In this document: in pieces, positions 16,474 through 25,145 of the stretch | Numbering within the stretch: the first letter of the stretch is position 1 | Layout of the letters: each line of letters begins with the position of its first letter | Origin: Marivita sp003149565 | GTDB taxonomy: Bacteria; Pseudomonadota; Alphaproteobacteria; Rhodobacterales; Rhodobacteraceae | Direction: 5' to 3' (one strand) | Length of the DNA: 64,000 nt | NCBI RefSeq assembly: GCF_965216415.1 | Contig: NZ_CBDCFU010000002.1 | The notes under the pieces: generated by a model | Seen by the model: only the letters and a program-made list of their open reading frames with translations | Told to the model about the DNA's origin: nothing | The model's database searches: none | Translations under genes and position numbers: made by a program

Positions 16474-17427
16474 ATGAGTGCCCGCGACGACGACATCGAG
16501 GATAGCAGCGCACCGCTGATCGAGCATCTTGCCGAACTGCGCACCCGGCTGATCCGCTCGGTGCTGGCGCTTTTCATTGGCATTTGTGTGCTGTTTATTC
16601 CGATACAGGGCGATTTCCTGTCCGAGCATGTTTTGCGTTTTCTCCTTGTTCCGATTGAAGATACGCTGCGTGCTCTGGGTGACCCGGCGCCGACGCTTCA
16701 GTACACCAGCCCGCAGGAATACCTGTTCGTGCTGTTCCGCATCGGTCTCGTGTTCGGCTTCGCACTGGCCTTCCCGGTGATCGCACACCAAATGTGGCGC
16801 TTTATTGCGCCGGGGCTCTACAAGTCCGAGAAATCGGCCTTCCTGCCATTCATCATTGCGTCGCCTGTGATGTTCATGGCGGGCGCGGCCTTTGCGCATT
16901 TCATTGTGACACCCCTTGCGATGGCGTTCTTTCTTGGGTTCACCGACGCGCCGTCGCTGTTTGCAAACCTGCTTTCGGAATCCGTGGATGTGGACCCGAC
17001 CGCCGTTGTGCCCGCGACAAACGAAGGATTGAAGATCACCTTCTTTGGTAAGGTGAACGAGAGCCTTCAGACCTCTTTGGTGTTCATCACGGCCTTCGGG
17101 CTGTGTTTCCAGTTGCCGGTTTTGCTGACGCTGATGGGCAAGGCGGGGCTTGTCTCGGCTGATGGCCTGGGCAGCGTGCGCAAATACGCCATGGTGGCTA
17201 TTCTGGTGCTGGCCGCCTTGGTGACGCCGCCGGATGTTGTGACTCAGTTGATCCTCTTTACAGTGGTGTACGGGCTTTACGAGGTGTCGATCATTCTGGT
17301 CCGTCGCGTGGAGAAGAAGCGCGAGAAAGAGTTGAGGGCGCAAGGCCTCTGGTTCGAGGATGATCCAGCAGAGGGCATGGAGGACGATCCTCTGATGAAA
17401 GAATTCGACGAGGACGCGAAGAAGTGA
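16474..17427 (+). CDS. tatC: Tat translocase subunit TatC (317 aa)
   Basis: Six-helix core of the Tat translocase that recognises the twin-arginine signal. The N-terminal PLIEHLAELRTRLIRS motif, with the conserved Glu-Leu-Arg-x-Arg, is diagnostic. The TSPQEYLFVLFRIGLVFGFALAFPV segment and six hydrophobic spans follow. It is slightly longer than E. coli TatC because of an insert at about 160-190 and a charged tail (EKKREKELRAQG). Its stop overlaps the start of the DUF815 gene (GTGA). Confidence 0.95.
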   Translation: MSARDDDIEDSSAPLIEHLAELRTRLIRSVLALFIGICVLFIPIQGDFLSEHVLRFLLVPIEDTLRALGDPAPTLQYTSPQEYLFVLFRIGLVFGFALAFPVIAHQMWRFIAPGLYKSEKSAFLPFIIASPVMFMAGAAFAHFIVTPLAMAFFLGFTDAPSLFANLLSESVDVDPTAVVPATNEGLKITFFGKVNESLQTSLVFITAFGLCFQLPVLLTLMGKAGLVSADGLGSVRKYAMVAILVLAALVTPPDVVTQLILFTVVYGLYEVSIILVRRVEKKREKELRAQGLWFEDDPAEGMEDDPLMKEFDEDAKK

Positions 17428-18260
17428 CCGACCCTATTGAGCGGATCGCCGCTGCGCTGGAGCGGCTGGCCCCCGCGCCGCAGCCAGCGCCGGACTATGA
17501 CGCGGCAGATGCCTTTGTCTGGCATGTGGAACCCGATCACCTACAGCCGGTGCCCAAAGTCAGTCGCGTTCCCGTCGACTTGCTTGTTGGGGTAGATCGC
17601 AGCCGCGACACGCTCCTGGCCAATACCCGGCAATTTGCACAAGGGTTGCCTGCGAACAATGCGTTGCTTTGGGGCGCGCGCGGGATGGGTAAGTCGAGCC
17701 TTGTGAAGGCCGTGCATGCTGCCATTCTGGCCGAGGGGTCGTCGCTGAAGCTTGTCGAGTTGCAGCGTGAGGACTTGCCAAGCGTGGCACGGCTGTTGAA
17801 CCTCCTGCGGGTCGCCGATCACAGGTTTCTGCTATTCTGTGACGACCTGAGCTTCAGCCATGACGACCAGCATTACAAATCTCTAAAGGCTGTTCTGGAT
17901 GGAGGTGTCGAGGGACGACCGGACAATGTGGTGTTCTACGCCACGTCAAATCGCCGTCACCTGATGCCACGTGACATGATCGAGAACGAGCGGTCGTCGG
18001 CCATCAACCCGTCCGAGGCGGTGGAAGAGAAGGTGTCTCTGTCGGACCGGTTCGGTTTGTGGCTGGGCTTCCACCCGTGCAATCAGGACGACTATCTGGC
18101 GATGATCCGGGGCTACTGCGACGCCTATGGAGTCGAGATCGACGATGCCACCTTGCGGGCTGAGGCGATCGAATGGCAGGCCACACGTGGCGCGCGCTCC
18201 GGTCGGGTGGCGTGGCAGTATTTCACAGATCTGGCAGGTCGGCGCGGCGTCGCCATCTAG
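17424..18260 (+). CDS. DUF815 family AAA+ ATPase (278 aa)
   Basis: A P-loop ATPase of the DUF815 family, function unknown. Walker A is GARGMGKSS at 84-92, Walker B is RFLLFCDDLSF at about 133-143, and a sensor-1-like FYATSNRRH follows. GTG at 17424 overlaps the tatC stop by four bases, so it is translationally coupled to tatABC; a similar tat/DUF815 neighbourhood exists in other Rhodobacteraceae, as far as I recall. A role in Tat export or quality control is only a guess from position. Confidence 0.85.
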   Translation: MTDPIERIAAALERLAPAPQPAPDYDAADAFVWHVEPDHLQPVPKVSRVPVDLLVGVDRSRDTLLANTRQFAQGLPANNALLWGARGMGKSSLVKAVHAAILAEGSSLKLVELQREDLPSVARLLNLLRVADHRFLLFCDDLSFSHDDQHYKSLKAVLDGGVEGRPDNVVFYATSNRRHLMPRDMIENERSSAINPSEAVEEKVSLSDRFGLWLGFHPCNQDDYLAMIRGYCDAYGVEIDDATLRAEAIEWQATRGARSGRVAWQYFTDLAGRRGVAI

Positions 18261-18319
18261 GGGCGTGGAGCCGTCGCGTCGTTTCTCTCCAACGGCCCCA
18301 GAATTTTATGGGTTGGGTC

Positions 18320-18345
18320 CAGAATCTTCGTACGAAGATTCTGGA
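18320..18345. repeat. 26-bp perfect palindrome
   Basis: A perfect 26-base palindrome (CCAGAATCTTCG followed by TACGAAGATTCTGG). It lies between the DUF815 gene and the bidirectional terminator. The core AATCTTCGTACGAAGATT is of the type dispersed through Roseobacter-group intergenic regions, and its half ACGAAGATTC also appears in the repeat at 3124-3217. It may be a transcript-end hairpin; no protein-binding role is demonstrated. Confidence 0.6.
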
Positions 18346-18432
18346 ACGTCGCAGTTAAAATATCGCAAATCACATTTTCCGTCAGTGAGATGCGATGCAG
18401 TTTCGCGCGTGCGCATGCGCAACGTGAATAAG

Positions 18433-18461
18433 ACAAAGCCGTGCCTATGGCACGGCTTTGT
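18433..18461. terminator. bidirectional terminator between DUF815 and methyltransferase genes
   Basis: A 13-bp perfect stem (ACAAAGCCGTGCC / GGCACGGCTTTGT) with loop TAT, followed by TTGTT on the plus strand and preceded by A-rich sequence, serves the convergent genes ending at 18260 and 18472. Confidence 0.85.
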
Positions 18462-18471
18462 TTGTTAATTC

Positions 18472-19554
18472 TTATGCGCGGCGGCGGCGGCCACCTGTGC
18501 GGCCTTCGCGGCCACGGCCTTCGTGACCGGCTTTCGGTGGCTGACGGTTGAACGCAATCCAGGCACCACCGCCGTCGTCGTTGTTGGTGAGGAAGTTCGC
18601 CGCTCGGATCGCTTCCATCTCTTTGCCGGGGCGCGGCTTGGTGGAGCCGAGACCAAAGAGTGTGCAGAAGGTTTCGTCGTCCATGTCTTCGGGCAGCACG
18701 ATCCCCGCAGCGGCCACCTCGGCGCGCTTTTCGGCGATCTTGGTGGCTCCAACGGGCAGGGCGACCGGGTTCATGATGGCAGAGGTCATACCCGCGCCCA
18801 TTGCCATCGGCAGGAAGGCATTGTTAATGCCGTGACGGTTCGGCAAACCGAAGCTGATGTTGGACGCGCCGCAGGTGGTGTTCACACCCAGTTCTTCGCG
18901 CAGACGACGAACGAGCGTGAAAACCTGAAGACCGGCGGTGCCCATTGCACCAATCGGCATGACAAGCGGATCGACCACAATATCATGCGCCGGGATGCCG
19001 AAATCAGCGGCACGCTCCACGATTTTCTTGGCGACGGCAAAACGGACATCGGGGTCCTCGGAGATACCTGTGTCGTCGTTCGAGATCGCCACAACCGGCA
19101 CGTTGTATTTCTTGACCAGCGGCAGAACCATCTCAAGCCGCTCTTCTTCACCCGTGACCGAGTTCAGGAGCGGACGGCCTTCGGCGGCGGCGAGACCGTT
19201 TTCCAAGGCACCGGGCACGGACGAGTCGATGCAAAGTGGGCAATCAGTGACAGCCTGGACCCGTTCGACCAGTTCCTTCATCAGCGTCGGCTCGACAAAG
19301 TTGTTGTCGGCGTAACGGGGATCCTCGGCCATCTTATTCGAGAAGACAGCACCGGAATTGATGTCGAGGATGTTTGCACCCGCGGCGACCTGTGCCAGCG
19401 CGTCAGCCTCCACCCGGCTGAAATCGCCGCGCTCCAGCTCTTCGTTCAGGATCTTGCGGCCCGTCGGGTTGATGCGTTCGCCGATCACACAGAACGGCTG
19501 GTCGAACCCGATGATGGCGGTTTTGGTCTTCGACTCGACAATCGTGCGGGTCAT
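18472..19554 (-). CDS. pterin-binding methyltetrahydrofolate:corrinoid methyltransferase, probable split methionine synthase component (360 aa)
   Basis: A dihydropteroate-synthase-like TIM barrel that moves a methyl group from methyltetrahydrofolate to a corrinoid protein. Family motifs include CVIGERINPTGR near residue 22, ANILDINSGAV near 59 and the barrel stretch VVAISNDDTGIS. It lacks homocysteine- and B12-binding domains, so those must come from other polypeptides. Roseobacters are known to use a split MetH of this kind, and that is the most likely role. Oddly the C-terminus ends in an Arg/Gly-rich tail (GHEGRGREGRTGGRRRRA) unlike the rest. It shares a minus-strand run with a HAD phosphatase, an MTHFR-like protein and a small protein; its start overlaps the HAD stop by 4 bases. 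Confidence 0.8.
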   Translation of the reverse strand: MTRTIVESKTKTAIIGFDQPFCVIGERINPTGRKILNEELERGDFSRVEADALAQVAAGANILDINSGAVFSNKMAEDPRYADNNFVEPTLMKELVERVQAVTDCPLCIDSSVPGALENGLAAAEGRPLLNSVTGEEERLEMVLPLVKKYNVPVVAISNDDTGISEDPDVRFAVAKKIVERAADFGIPAHDIVVDPLVMPIGAMGTAGLQVFTLVRRLREELGVNTTCGASNISFGLPNRHGINNAFLPMAMGAGMTSAIMNPVALPVGATKIAEKRAEVAAAGIVLPEDMDDETFCTLFGLGSTKPRPGKEMEAIRAANFLTNNDDGGGAWIAFNRQPPKAGHEGRGREGRTGGRRRRA

Positions 19555-20210
19555 GCGGCTACTCCTTCAATGCGGGCCAGAATGTCTGGCAGCGCGGGGT
19601 CTGTGAAATCGTCTATGGTCATCTGCGCACCAACCGCGCGCAGTTTGGCGTCACTCAGCGCCGAGCGGACACCGATGCTGTAGGCCCCGGAAGCGGCCGC
19701 GGCGCGCATACCGGAGGGGCTGTCCTCGAACGCGATGCAGGTCTCCGGCGTTTCACCAAGCAGTTCCATCGCGGTCAGATAAGGCAGCGGGTGCGGCTTG
19801 CCGTGGGCGCACTCCTCACCGATCACAATCACCTCGAACCGGTCGCGTAAACCGATGGCCCCAAGCATTGCCTCGGCATTCAAACGCATAGCGTTGGTGA
19901 CAACGGCAAGTTGCCAGTGATGTGCCAGCGCGTGGTCCAGAAAGCTCTCAAGCCCCGGCGTGGCCGGGTAGGGTTTCGGCAGACGGTCCCGGAACTGCGC
20001 CTCTTTCCATTCGCTCAGCCCCTGCGGATCAGGCTCGTCCGGCAGGTAATCTGCAAAGACATCGACATTCAGGCGCCCGTGCACTTGCTCCATGTAGAAG
20101 CCTTCTGGCACGGGGAGACCGCGTGATGTCCACAGCTCGGTGAAGACGGCCTCGTGAATGGGATCCGAATTCAGCATGGTGCCGTCGAGATCGAAAAGCA
20201 GGGCTGGCAT
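19551..20210 (-). CDS. HAD-superfamily hydrolase, beta-phosphoglucomutase-like (219 aa)
   Basis: A small phosphatase or mutase of HAD subfamily IA. Motif I is LLFDLDGTMLNSDP at the N-terminus, with the catalytic Asp pair spaced DxD. Motif II is around VVTNAMRL, and motif III/IV is in GKPHPLPYLTAMELL and CIAFEDSPSGMRAA. The helical cap at about 20-85 has the length of the phosphoglycolate phosphatase / beta-PGM group. The substrate is unknown. It is embedded between the MTHFR-like and methyltransferase genes (9-base gap and 4-base overlap). Confidence 0.85.
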   Translation of the reverse strand: MPALLFDLDGTMLNSDPIHEAVFTELWTSRGLPVPEGFYMEQVHGRLNVDVFADYLPDEPDPQGLSEWKEAQFRDRLPKPYPATPGLESFLDHALAHHWQLAVVTNAMRLNAEAMLGAIGLRDRFEVIVIGEECAHGKPHPLPYLTAMELLGETPETCIAFEDSPSGMRAAAASGAYSIGVRSALSDAKLRAVGAQMTIDDFTDPALPDILARIEGVAA

Positions 20211-20219
20211 CAGATCGGA

Positions 20220-21146
20220 TCAGCTTGCGTCTGCGGGAGCTGTGCCAGCACCACCGTTTTCGATCGCCCAATTGGCGTTGGTTTTGATGCCGCCCAGCGG
20301 GAAGAAATGCACCTGTTCAATGTTGAACTCAGGGTTCTTGGCTTTGTGCGCGGCCAGTTTGCTCAGCACCTCTGTCGGCTCGTAGGGCAGGAGCAGCTTG
20401 GACACGTCCATGGCGCGCTTTTGCAGAACCTTGAGCGACGGGCCGACACCGCAAGCGATGGCGAACTTGATCAGGGTCTGCAGCTTGGCGGGACCGGCGA
20501 TACCGATATGCACCGGCAGCTTGATGCCGGCAGCGGACAGGTCGTCGACCCATTTGATGATCGGGTCGGCGTCGAACGCGAACTGCGTCGCCAGCGCCAT
20601 CTTGGCGTCGGTGCGTTCCGAGAACGCCTGCTTCCAGCGCAGCGCGTCTTCGACGTTTTTCATACCGCCTTTCGGATCGATATCCTTGTTACCCTCGGGG
20701 TGGCCTGCCACGTGCAGACGCTTGAAGCCCGCCTTGTCGAAAAGACCGGTTTCCATCAGCTGCATGGAGCTGTGAAAATCTCCATGCGGTTGGGCAACGC
20801 CACCGGCGAGCAACAGAGCCTGATCGACACCGGCTTCGCCCTGATAGCGGGCAATCCAATCGGCCAGTGTCGCTTCATCCTTGATGATCCGCGCCGGGAA
20901 GTGCGGCATGACCGGGTAGCCTTCATCCGCCAGACGCTTTGCAGTGGCCACCATGTCTTCGATGGGGGTGCCTTCGATATGGGCGATGTAGACACGCGTA
21001 CCCGGAGCCAGCAGCGTGCGGAAATCTTCGACTTTTTCAGCCGTGCGCGGCATGACCTCAATCGAATAGCCCTTGAGAAATGCTTCCATCTCGGGCGTGG
21101 TGCCGTTTTCGACGGTTTCGCGCTTGCGGAAATTCAACAATGCCAT
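20220..21146 (-). CDS. methylenetetrahydrofolate reductase-like protein (308 aa)
   Basis: A divergent MetF-family barrel protein expected to reduce methylene-THF to methyl-THF, the methyl donor for the methyltransferase encoded two genes downstream. Supporting segments are IEVMPRTAEKVEDF near the N-terminus, the flavin-side region ALLLAGGVAQPHG, LHVAGHPEGNKD and IHIGIAGPAKLQTL-type strands typical of the alphaproteobacterial subgroup. The start MALLNFRKRE at 21146 is set by GGGAGG upstream; a longer start at 21167 has none. The gene order with the methyltransferase supports a one-carbon/methionine role. Confidence 0.75.
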   Translation of the reverse strand: MALLNFRKRETVENGTTPEMEAFLKGYSIEVMPRTAEKVEDFRTLLAPGTRVYIAHIEGTPIEDMVATAKRLADEGYPVMPHFPARIIKDEATLADWIARYQGEAGVDQALLLAGGVAQPHGDFHSSMQLMETGLFDKAGFKRLHVAGHPEGNKDIDPKGGMKNVEDALRWKQAFSERTDAKMALATQFAFDADPIIKWVDDLSAAGIKLPVHIGIAGPAKLQTLIKFAIACGVGPSLKVLQKRAMDVSKLLLPYEPTEVLSKLAAHKAKNPEFNIEQVHFFPLGGIKTNANWAIENGGAGTAPADAS

Positions 21147-21173
21147 GATGGCCTCCCTCAGGGTCATGGGGGC

Positions 21174-21470
21174 TTACGCCCAACCTTCGTTATCAATCAG
21201 CGCCTTGAGGCGCTCTTTGTCATATTCCGCATCCAAGCGGGCCGCTTCGGCGGTGCAGACCTCTTGCGCGTCACCTTCGACGTCGTAGGGGGCTGCCTTG
21301 CGCCACTCTGCCAGATAGCTGTCGGTATCGGCTGCGCCAACTTTCATTGCGGCGCGATCAATCGCCTGCTCAAACCGCTCTGGCAACTGAGCCTTTGCAC
21401 CGCGACGGCCTTTGCCCACGATCACCTGCGCCGGGATATCCCGCCAGTAGACAATTGTGACATCAACCAT
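21174..21470 (-). CDS. small 'virulence factor' family protein (98 aa)
   Basis: A 98-residue soluble protein beginning MVDVTIVYWRDIPAQVIVGKGRRGAK, matching the family named 'virulence factor' (PF13769), whose function is unknown despite the name. It is acidic toward the C-terminus (DAEYDKERLKAL). It is the first gene of the minus-strand one-carbon run, 27 bases before the MTHFR-like gene. I infer a structural or regulatory partner role in methyl transfer from the conserved linkage, not from sequence motifs. Confidence 0.7.
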   Translation of the reverse strand: MVDVTIVYWRDIPAQVIVGKGRRGAKAQLPERFEQAIDRAAMKVGAADTDSYLAEWRKAAPYDVEGDAQEVCTAEAARLDAEYDKERLKALIDNEGWA

Positions 21471-21735
21471 GTCGTGATTCCTTTGCTCAACTTGCGCCTT
21501 CGTAATTTACGCCGTCGCCGACATAAGGGCGATTTTCGACTTGTCCGCAGCAATCTGCGACCCGCGGTCACAATAGGACAGGATCGCGGCTTTTGCGATG
21601 CATACGCGTGGCCAAAATTCTCAGGCTTTGCATGAGAGGGTTTCATAACGGCGCGGAAGGCGATCACGAAACTTGCTTAGATGCGCAAGGCCGCATAGGG
21701 TTGAGGCAACTTACATATTCGGAAGGCGCAAAGTC

Positions 21736-22848
21736 ATGGCGCCAAAGCGTCCCAAAGGTGCGGGCGCATTCCCGAAACCGGTAGAGAGCCCCGCGCCGTC
21801 ACTGCCCGATCCATCCGAGCTTTATGCCGCGTTGGATTTGGGCACTAACAGTTGTCGCATGTTGATTGCCCAGCCAAAGGGCAACCAATTTCACGTGGTC
21901 GACAGCTTTTCGAAATCGGTGCAACTTGGGGCGGGGCTGGAAAAGTCTGGGCGCCTCAGCCGGTCGTCTATGAACCGCACGATATCCGCCTTGCGCGTGT
22001 GCCAGCAGAAAATACGTCGGCACGAAGTGACTCGGATGCGGCTGGTAGCAACCGAAGCGTGCCGAAGAGCGCATAACGCGCGGGATTTCATTCGGCAGGT
22101 CAAACGCGAGACCGGGCTGACGCTTGAGATTATCCAGCCCGAGGAAGAAGCGCGGCTGGCTGTTATTTCCTGCGCGCCGCTGGTCAGTACCAAGACCGAG
22201 CAATTGCTGGTGGTCGATATTGGCGGTGGATCCACTGAGCTGGTCTGGATCGACCTGACAGCCGTACCTCCGTTTGATCGGCCACGCGCCATCATGCGCC
22301 TGCACGCCGGGTTCCACACCAAGGACAGCCCTTTTCCGGCCGCGCGTGTGGTGGACTGGATCAGCGTGCCGCTTGGTGTGGCGACGTTGCGCGATCAGTT
22401 TTCGGATGTGGAGAGCGACTCTGCGCGTTACGCGCTTATGAGTTGGTATTTTGAGGAAAACCTCGCCGAGTTCGCGCCTTACAAAGATGAGCAGGCCCGA
22501 GAAGGGTTCCAGATTGTGGGAACCAGCGGCACCGTGACAACCGTTGCAGCCAGTCATCTCGGGCTGAAGCGCTATGACCGGACCAAAGTGGACGGGTTGC
22601 GCATGACGTCCGACCAGATCGAAAAGGTGATCTCAGGCTATCTGCAACTGGGTCCCGAGGGTCGCCGGGCCGACCCGCGTATCGGGCTGGACCGGCAAGC
22701 TCTCATCATGTCGGGATCAGCGATCTTGCAGGCGCTTTTGCGGTGTTGGCCGACCGACCGGTTGTCGGTTGCAGACCGGGGCTTGCGCGAAGGTTTGCTC
22801 TACGCACAGATGTCTGCTGATGGCGTGCTTGAGGACGGACCGTTCTGA
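21736..22848 (+). CDS. Ppx/GppA exopolyphosphatase / pppGpp phosphohydrolase family (370 aa)
   Basis: An ASKHA-fold phosphatase acting on polyphosphate or guanosine pentaphosphate. The phosphate-1 motif ALDLGTNSCRMLIAQ and phosphate-2 motif VVDIGGGSTELVWID are both intact, and VGTSGTVTT gives the adenosine-like motif. The start MAPKRPKGAG is preferred over an upstream in-frame ATG at 21673 because the added segment looks non-coding. It lacks the C-terminal HD-like extension of long E. coli Ppx. The intergenic stretch 21471-21735 upstream, shared with the one-carbon operon, shows no riboswitch I can recognise. Confidence 0.88.
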   Translation: MAPKRPKGAGAFPKPVESPAPSLPDPSELYAALDLGTNSCRMLIAQPKGNQFHVVDSFSKSVQLGAGLEKSGRLSRSSMNRTISALRVCQQKIRRHEVTRMRLVATEACRRAHNARDFIRQVKRETGLTLEIIQPEEEARLAVISCAPLVSTKTEQLLVVDIGGGSTELVWIDLTAVPPFDRPRAIMRLHAGFHTKDSPFPAARVVDWISVPLGVATLRDQFSDVESDSARYALMSWYFEENLAEFAPYKDEQAREGFQIVGTSGTVTTVAASHLGLKRYDRTKVDGLRMTSDQIEKVISGYLQLGPEGRRADPRIGLDRQALIMSGSAILQALLRCWPTDRLSVADRGLREGLLYAQMSADGVLEDGPF

Positions 22849-22851
22849 CGC

Positions 22852-23289
22852 TCAGCCCAGCAGGCTGATCACCCGACGCAATGCCAGTTCATACCCTTCG
22901 ACACCGAACCCGGCGATCACACCCTCGGCACGAGCCGATACAAATGAATGATGACGGAACGCCTCGCGTTTGTGCACGTTCGAAATATGCACTTCGAAAA
23001 CAAGACCTTCATATGCTTGCAGCGCATCGAAAATCGCGACTGATGTGTGGGTGAACGCCCCCGGATTGAGGATGATCGCATCCGCCGCATCACGCGCCTC
23101 GTGAATCCAGTCAATGATCTGGCCCTCATGGTTCGATTGCATCGACTTCAGAGTGAACCCAGCAGTCTCACCCAGTGCCGTACAGCGTGCGGTGACATCG
23201 TCGAGCGTATCTGCGCCGTAGATGGATGGCTCCCGTTTGCCCAGAAGGTTCAGGTTTGGCCCATTGATCAGGAAAACGGTCTTGGACAT
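22852..23289 (-). CDS. aroQ: type II 3-dehydroquinate dehydratase (145 aa)
   Basis: Third enzyme of the shikimate pathway, 3-dehydroquinate to 3-dehydroshikimate, dodecameric type. Key motifs are INGPNLNLLGKREPSIYG (with the catalytic Arg and Tyr), NPGAFTHTSVA and EVHISNVHKREAFRHHS with the catalytic His. MSKTVFLINGPNLN at 23289 is the normal family start. It converges on the Ppx/GppA gene with 3 bases between stops. The first shikimate-pathway enzyme lies separately at 59956-61326. Confidence 0.95.
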   Translation of the reverse strand: MSKTVFLINGPNLNLLGKREPSIYGADTLDDVTARCTALGETAGFTLKSMQSNHEGQIIDWIHEARDAADAIILNPGAFTHTSVAIFDALQAYEGLVFEVHISNVHKREAFRHHSFVSARAEGVIAGFGVEGYELALRRVISLLG

Positions 23290-23470
23290 GAAAGGCTCCG
23301 CAATTGACGTTATAGCTGTGCCAGCTGGCCGGCTCCGGCGCAACCTGCTTCAAAACTGATCCCAGAGCAATGTGCCAATGCCGCCGACGCGATGGGGCTG
23401 GATTCGCCGACGTGATCGGGGCAGAACGGAGCAAACGGCTGACACCGCCTTTCACACTCCGGAGACTTGA

Positions 23471-24157
23471 ATGACCCAATACGCCATCGAAACGCCGCCT
23501 GTTGTTGCTTTGCCCGTCGCGGGTCAGGAGACGTTGTTTCCGGTTCGCCGGATCTACTGCATCGGACGCAACTACGCGGCGCATGCGATTGAAATGGGAC
23601 ACGATCCAGATCGCGAAGACCCGTTTTTCTTTCAGAAAAACCCGGACAACCTCGATCCGTCAGGAAGGTTTCCCTATCCGCCGAAAACTTCAGATGTTCA
23701 TCATGAGGCGGAAATGCTGGTCGCGCTGAAATCGGGTGGAAGAAATATCTCCGTATCTTCGGCCTTGGATCACGTGTTCGGTTATGGGCTCGCGCTCGAT
23801 ATGACCCGGCGGGACTTGCAAGGCATCGCCAAGAAAGCAGGTCGCCCTTGGGAGATTGGCAAAGCGTTTGAGCATTCCGCTCCTTGCGGGCCAGTTCATC
23901 CAGTCTCAGATGTTGGGCATCTTGATGCGGGCCGGGTTGAACTCAAGGTCAACGGGGAGGTGCGTCAGGAAGGGGACTTGAATCAGATGATCTGGAAAGT
24001 GCCAGAAATGATTTCCTACCTGTCCGAATATTTCGAACTGGCGCCCGGGGACGTCATTCTGTCCGGAACCCCGTCTGGCGTTGGACCCGTTGAGAAGGGC
24101 GATACGCTTGACCTTTCGATTGAAGGGCTGGGCAGTCTGACGGTCTCGGTCGTTTGA
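23471..24157 (+). CDS. fumarylacetoacetate hydrolase family protein (228 aa)
   Basis: A single-domain FAH-superfamily metalloenzyme, closest in look to fumarylpyruvate hydrolases (NagK type) or acylpyruvases, which cleave C-C bonds of diketo acids. Motifs are IYCIGRNYAAHAIEMG near residue 28, the metal-binding HHEAEMLVAL, a LALDMTRRDLQ stretch, and the C-terminal GDVILSGTPSGVGPV. It leads a four-gene plus-strand run with a DHDPS-like lyase, a hydantoinase and a racemase (26-base gaps, then an overlap). The true substrate is unknown and may be a ring-derived keto acid made by its neighbours. Confidence 0.85.
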   Translation: MTQYAIETPPVVALPVAGQETLFPVRRIYCIGRNYAAHAIEMGHDPDREDPFFFQKNPDNLDPSGRFPYPPKTSDVHHEAEMLVALKSGGRNISVSSALDHVFGYGLALDMTRRDLQGIAKKAGRPWEIGKAFEHSAPCGPVHPVSDVGHLDAGRVELKVNGEVRQEGDLNQMIWKVPEMISYLSEYFELAPGDVILSGTPSGVGPVEKGDTLDLSIEGLGSLTVSVV

Positions 24158-24183
24158 TCTGAACACTCTGGGAGGAACTGAGT

Positions 24184-25119
24184 ATGAGCCAGAAGATCGA
24201 CAGGCACTCGGAAGGCGTCTTTATCATCGCCGCGACACCTTTTGCCAGCGACGGTGCGCTGGACCTCGACAGCACGGACCGCATGATCGAATTCTATCTC
24301 GATTGCGGTGTTTCCGGTATGACCATTCTTGGCATCATGGGGGAAGCGCCAAAATTGACAGCCGAGGAATCCGCGCAGTTCGCAAACCATGTTCTCGAAC
24401 GCGTTGCGGGACGGGTGCCGGTAGTGGTCGGGGTATCCGGTGCCGGGCTCGATAACATGGCGCGGTTGTCGCATAGCGTTATGGGTGCGGGCGCAGCAGG
24501 CGTCATGGTCGCGCCGATGCCGGGACTGGCGACCGAGGCGAAGCTGCGAAACTATTTTGGGCAGGTCTGTGCAGCGCTTGGGCCGGATGTCCCTGTGTGT
24601 TTGCAAGACTATCCGCAGACAACCGGCGTTCAGTTCAGCGTTGAAACCATCCTGCAACTGACGCGCGACCACGACCAGATCGTGATGCTGAAACACGAGG
24701 ACTGGCCGGGCCTGACCAAGCTGTCGCGTGTACGGGCCGAATCCGGCACCGGAGACACCCCCCGGCTTTCGATCCTGACCGGCAACGCGGCGCTTTTCCT
24801 GCCATTGGAACTGCAGCGCGGCGCGGACGGGGCGATGACGGGTTTTGCGTATCCCGAAATGTTGGTCCAGGTTGTAGAGCGTCATAAGGCGGGTGATGTG
24901 GACGGAGCAGAGGATCTCTTCGACGCGTATCTGCCGATGGTGCGCTATGAGCAGCAGCTGGGCATCGGCCTTGCGATCCGAAAGGAAATCCTCCACCGAC
25001 GCGGCGTGCTTGCCGCACCCAAGGTGCGTGCGCCCGGACCGTCCATGACCGAGGACGACCACGCCGAGCTGACACGGCTGATGGACCGCTTGGATCGCAA
25101 GCTGGCCGCATTGGGCTAG
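24184..25119 (+). CDS. dihydrodipicolinate synthase family aldolase/lyase (311 aa)
   Basis: A class I aldolase of the DapA/NAL family. The Schiff-base lysine is K170 (IVMLKHEDWPG), the catalytic Tyr is Y143 (CLQDYPQTTG), and the GIMGEAPKLTAEE stretch matches the carboxylate-binding GTTGE-type loop. The variant loop (GIMGEAPKL) and the catabolic context argue against lysine biosynthesis. Catabolic members cleave or form 2-keto acids with aldehydes or remove water or amino groups from sugar acids. The family cannot tell which. Confidence 0.85.
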   Translation: MSQKIDRHSEGVFIIAATPFASDGALDLDSTDRMIEFYLDCGVSGMTILGIMGEAPKLTAEESAQFANHVLERVAGRVPVVVGVSGAGLDNMARLSHSVMGAGAAGVMVAPMPGLATEAKLRNYFGQVCAALGPDVPVCLQDYPQTTGVQFSVETILQLTRDHDQIVMLKHEDWPGLTKLSRVRAESGTGDTPRLSILTGNAALFLPLELQRGADGAMTGFAYPEMLVQVVERHKAGDVDGAEDLFDAYLPMVRYEQQLGIGLAIRKEILHRRGVLAAPKVRAPGPSMTEDDHAELTRLMDRLDRKLAALG

Positions 25120-25145
25120 GACACCCGCAGAACAAGGACGACAGC

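Noticed and set aside
20154..21635. A 493-codon frame antisense to the MTHFR and small-protein genes
   Set aside because: It spans two real genes and their gap on the other strand, which is not expected of a genuine gene.
21471..21735. SAM or SAH riboswitch ahead of the one-carbon operon
   Set aside because: Such elements are expected in this group, but no matching conserved core was seen by eye.
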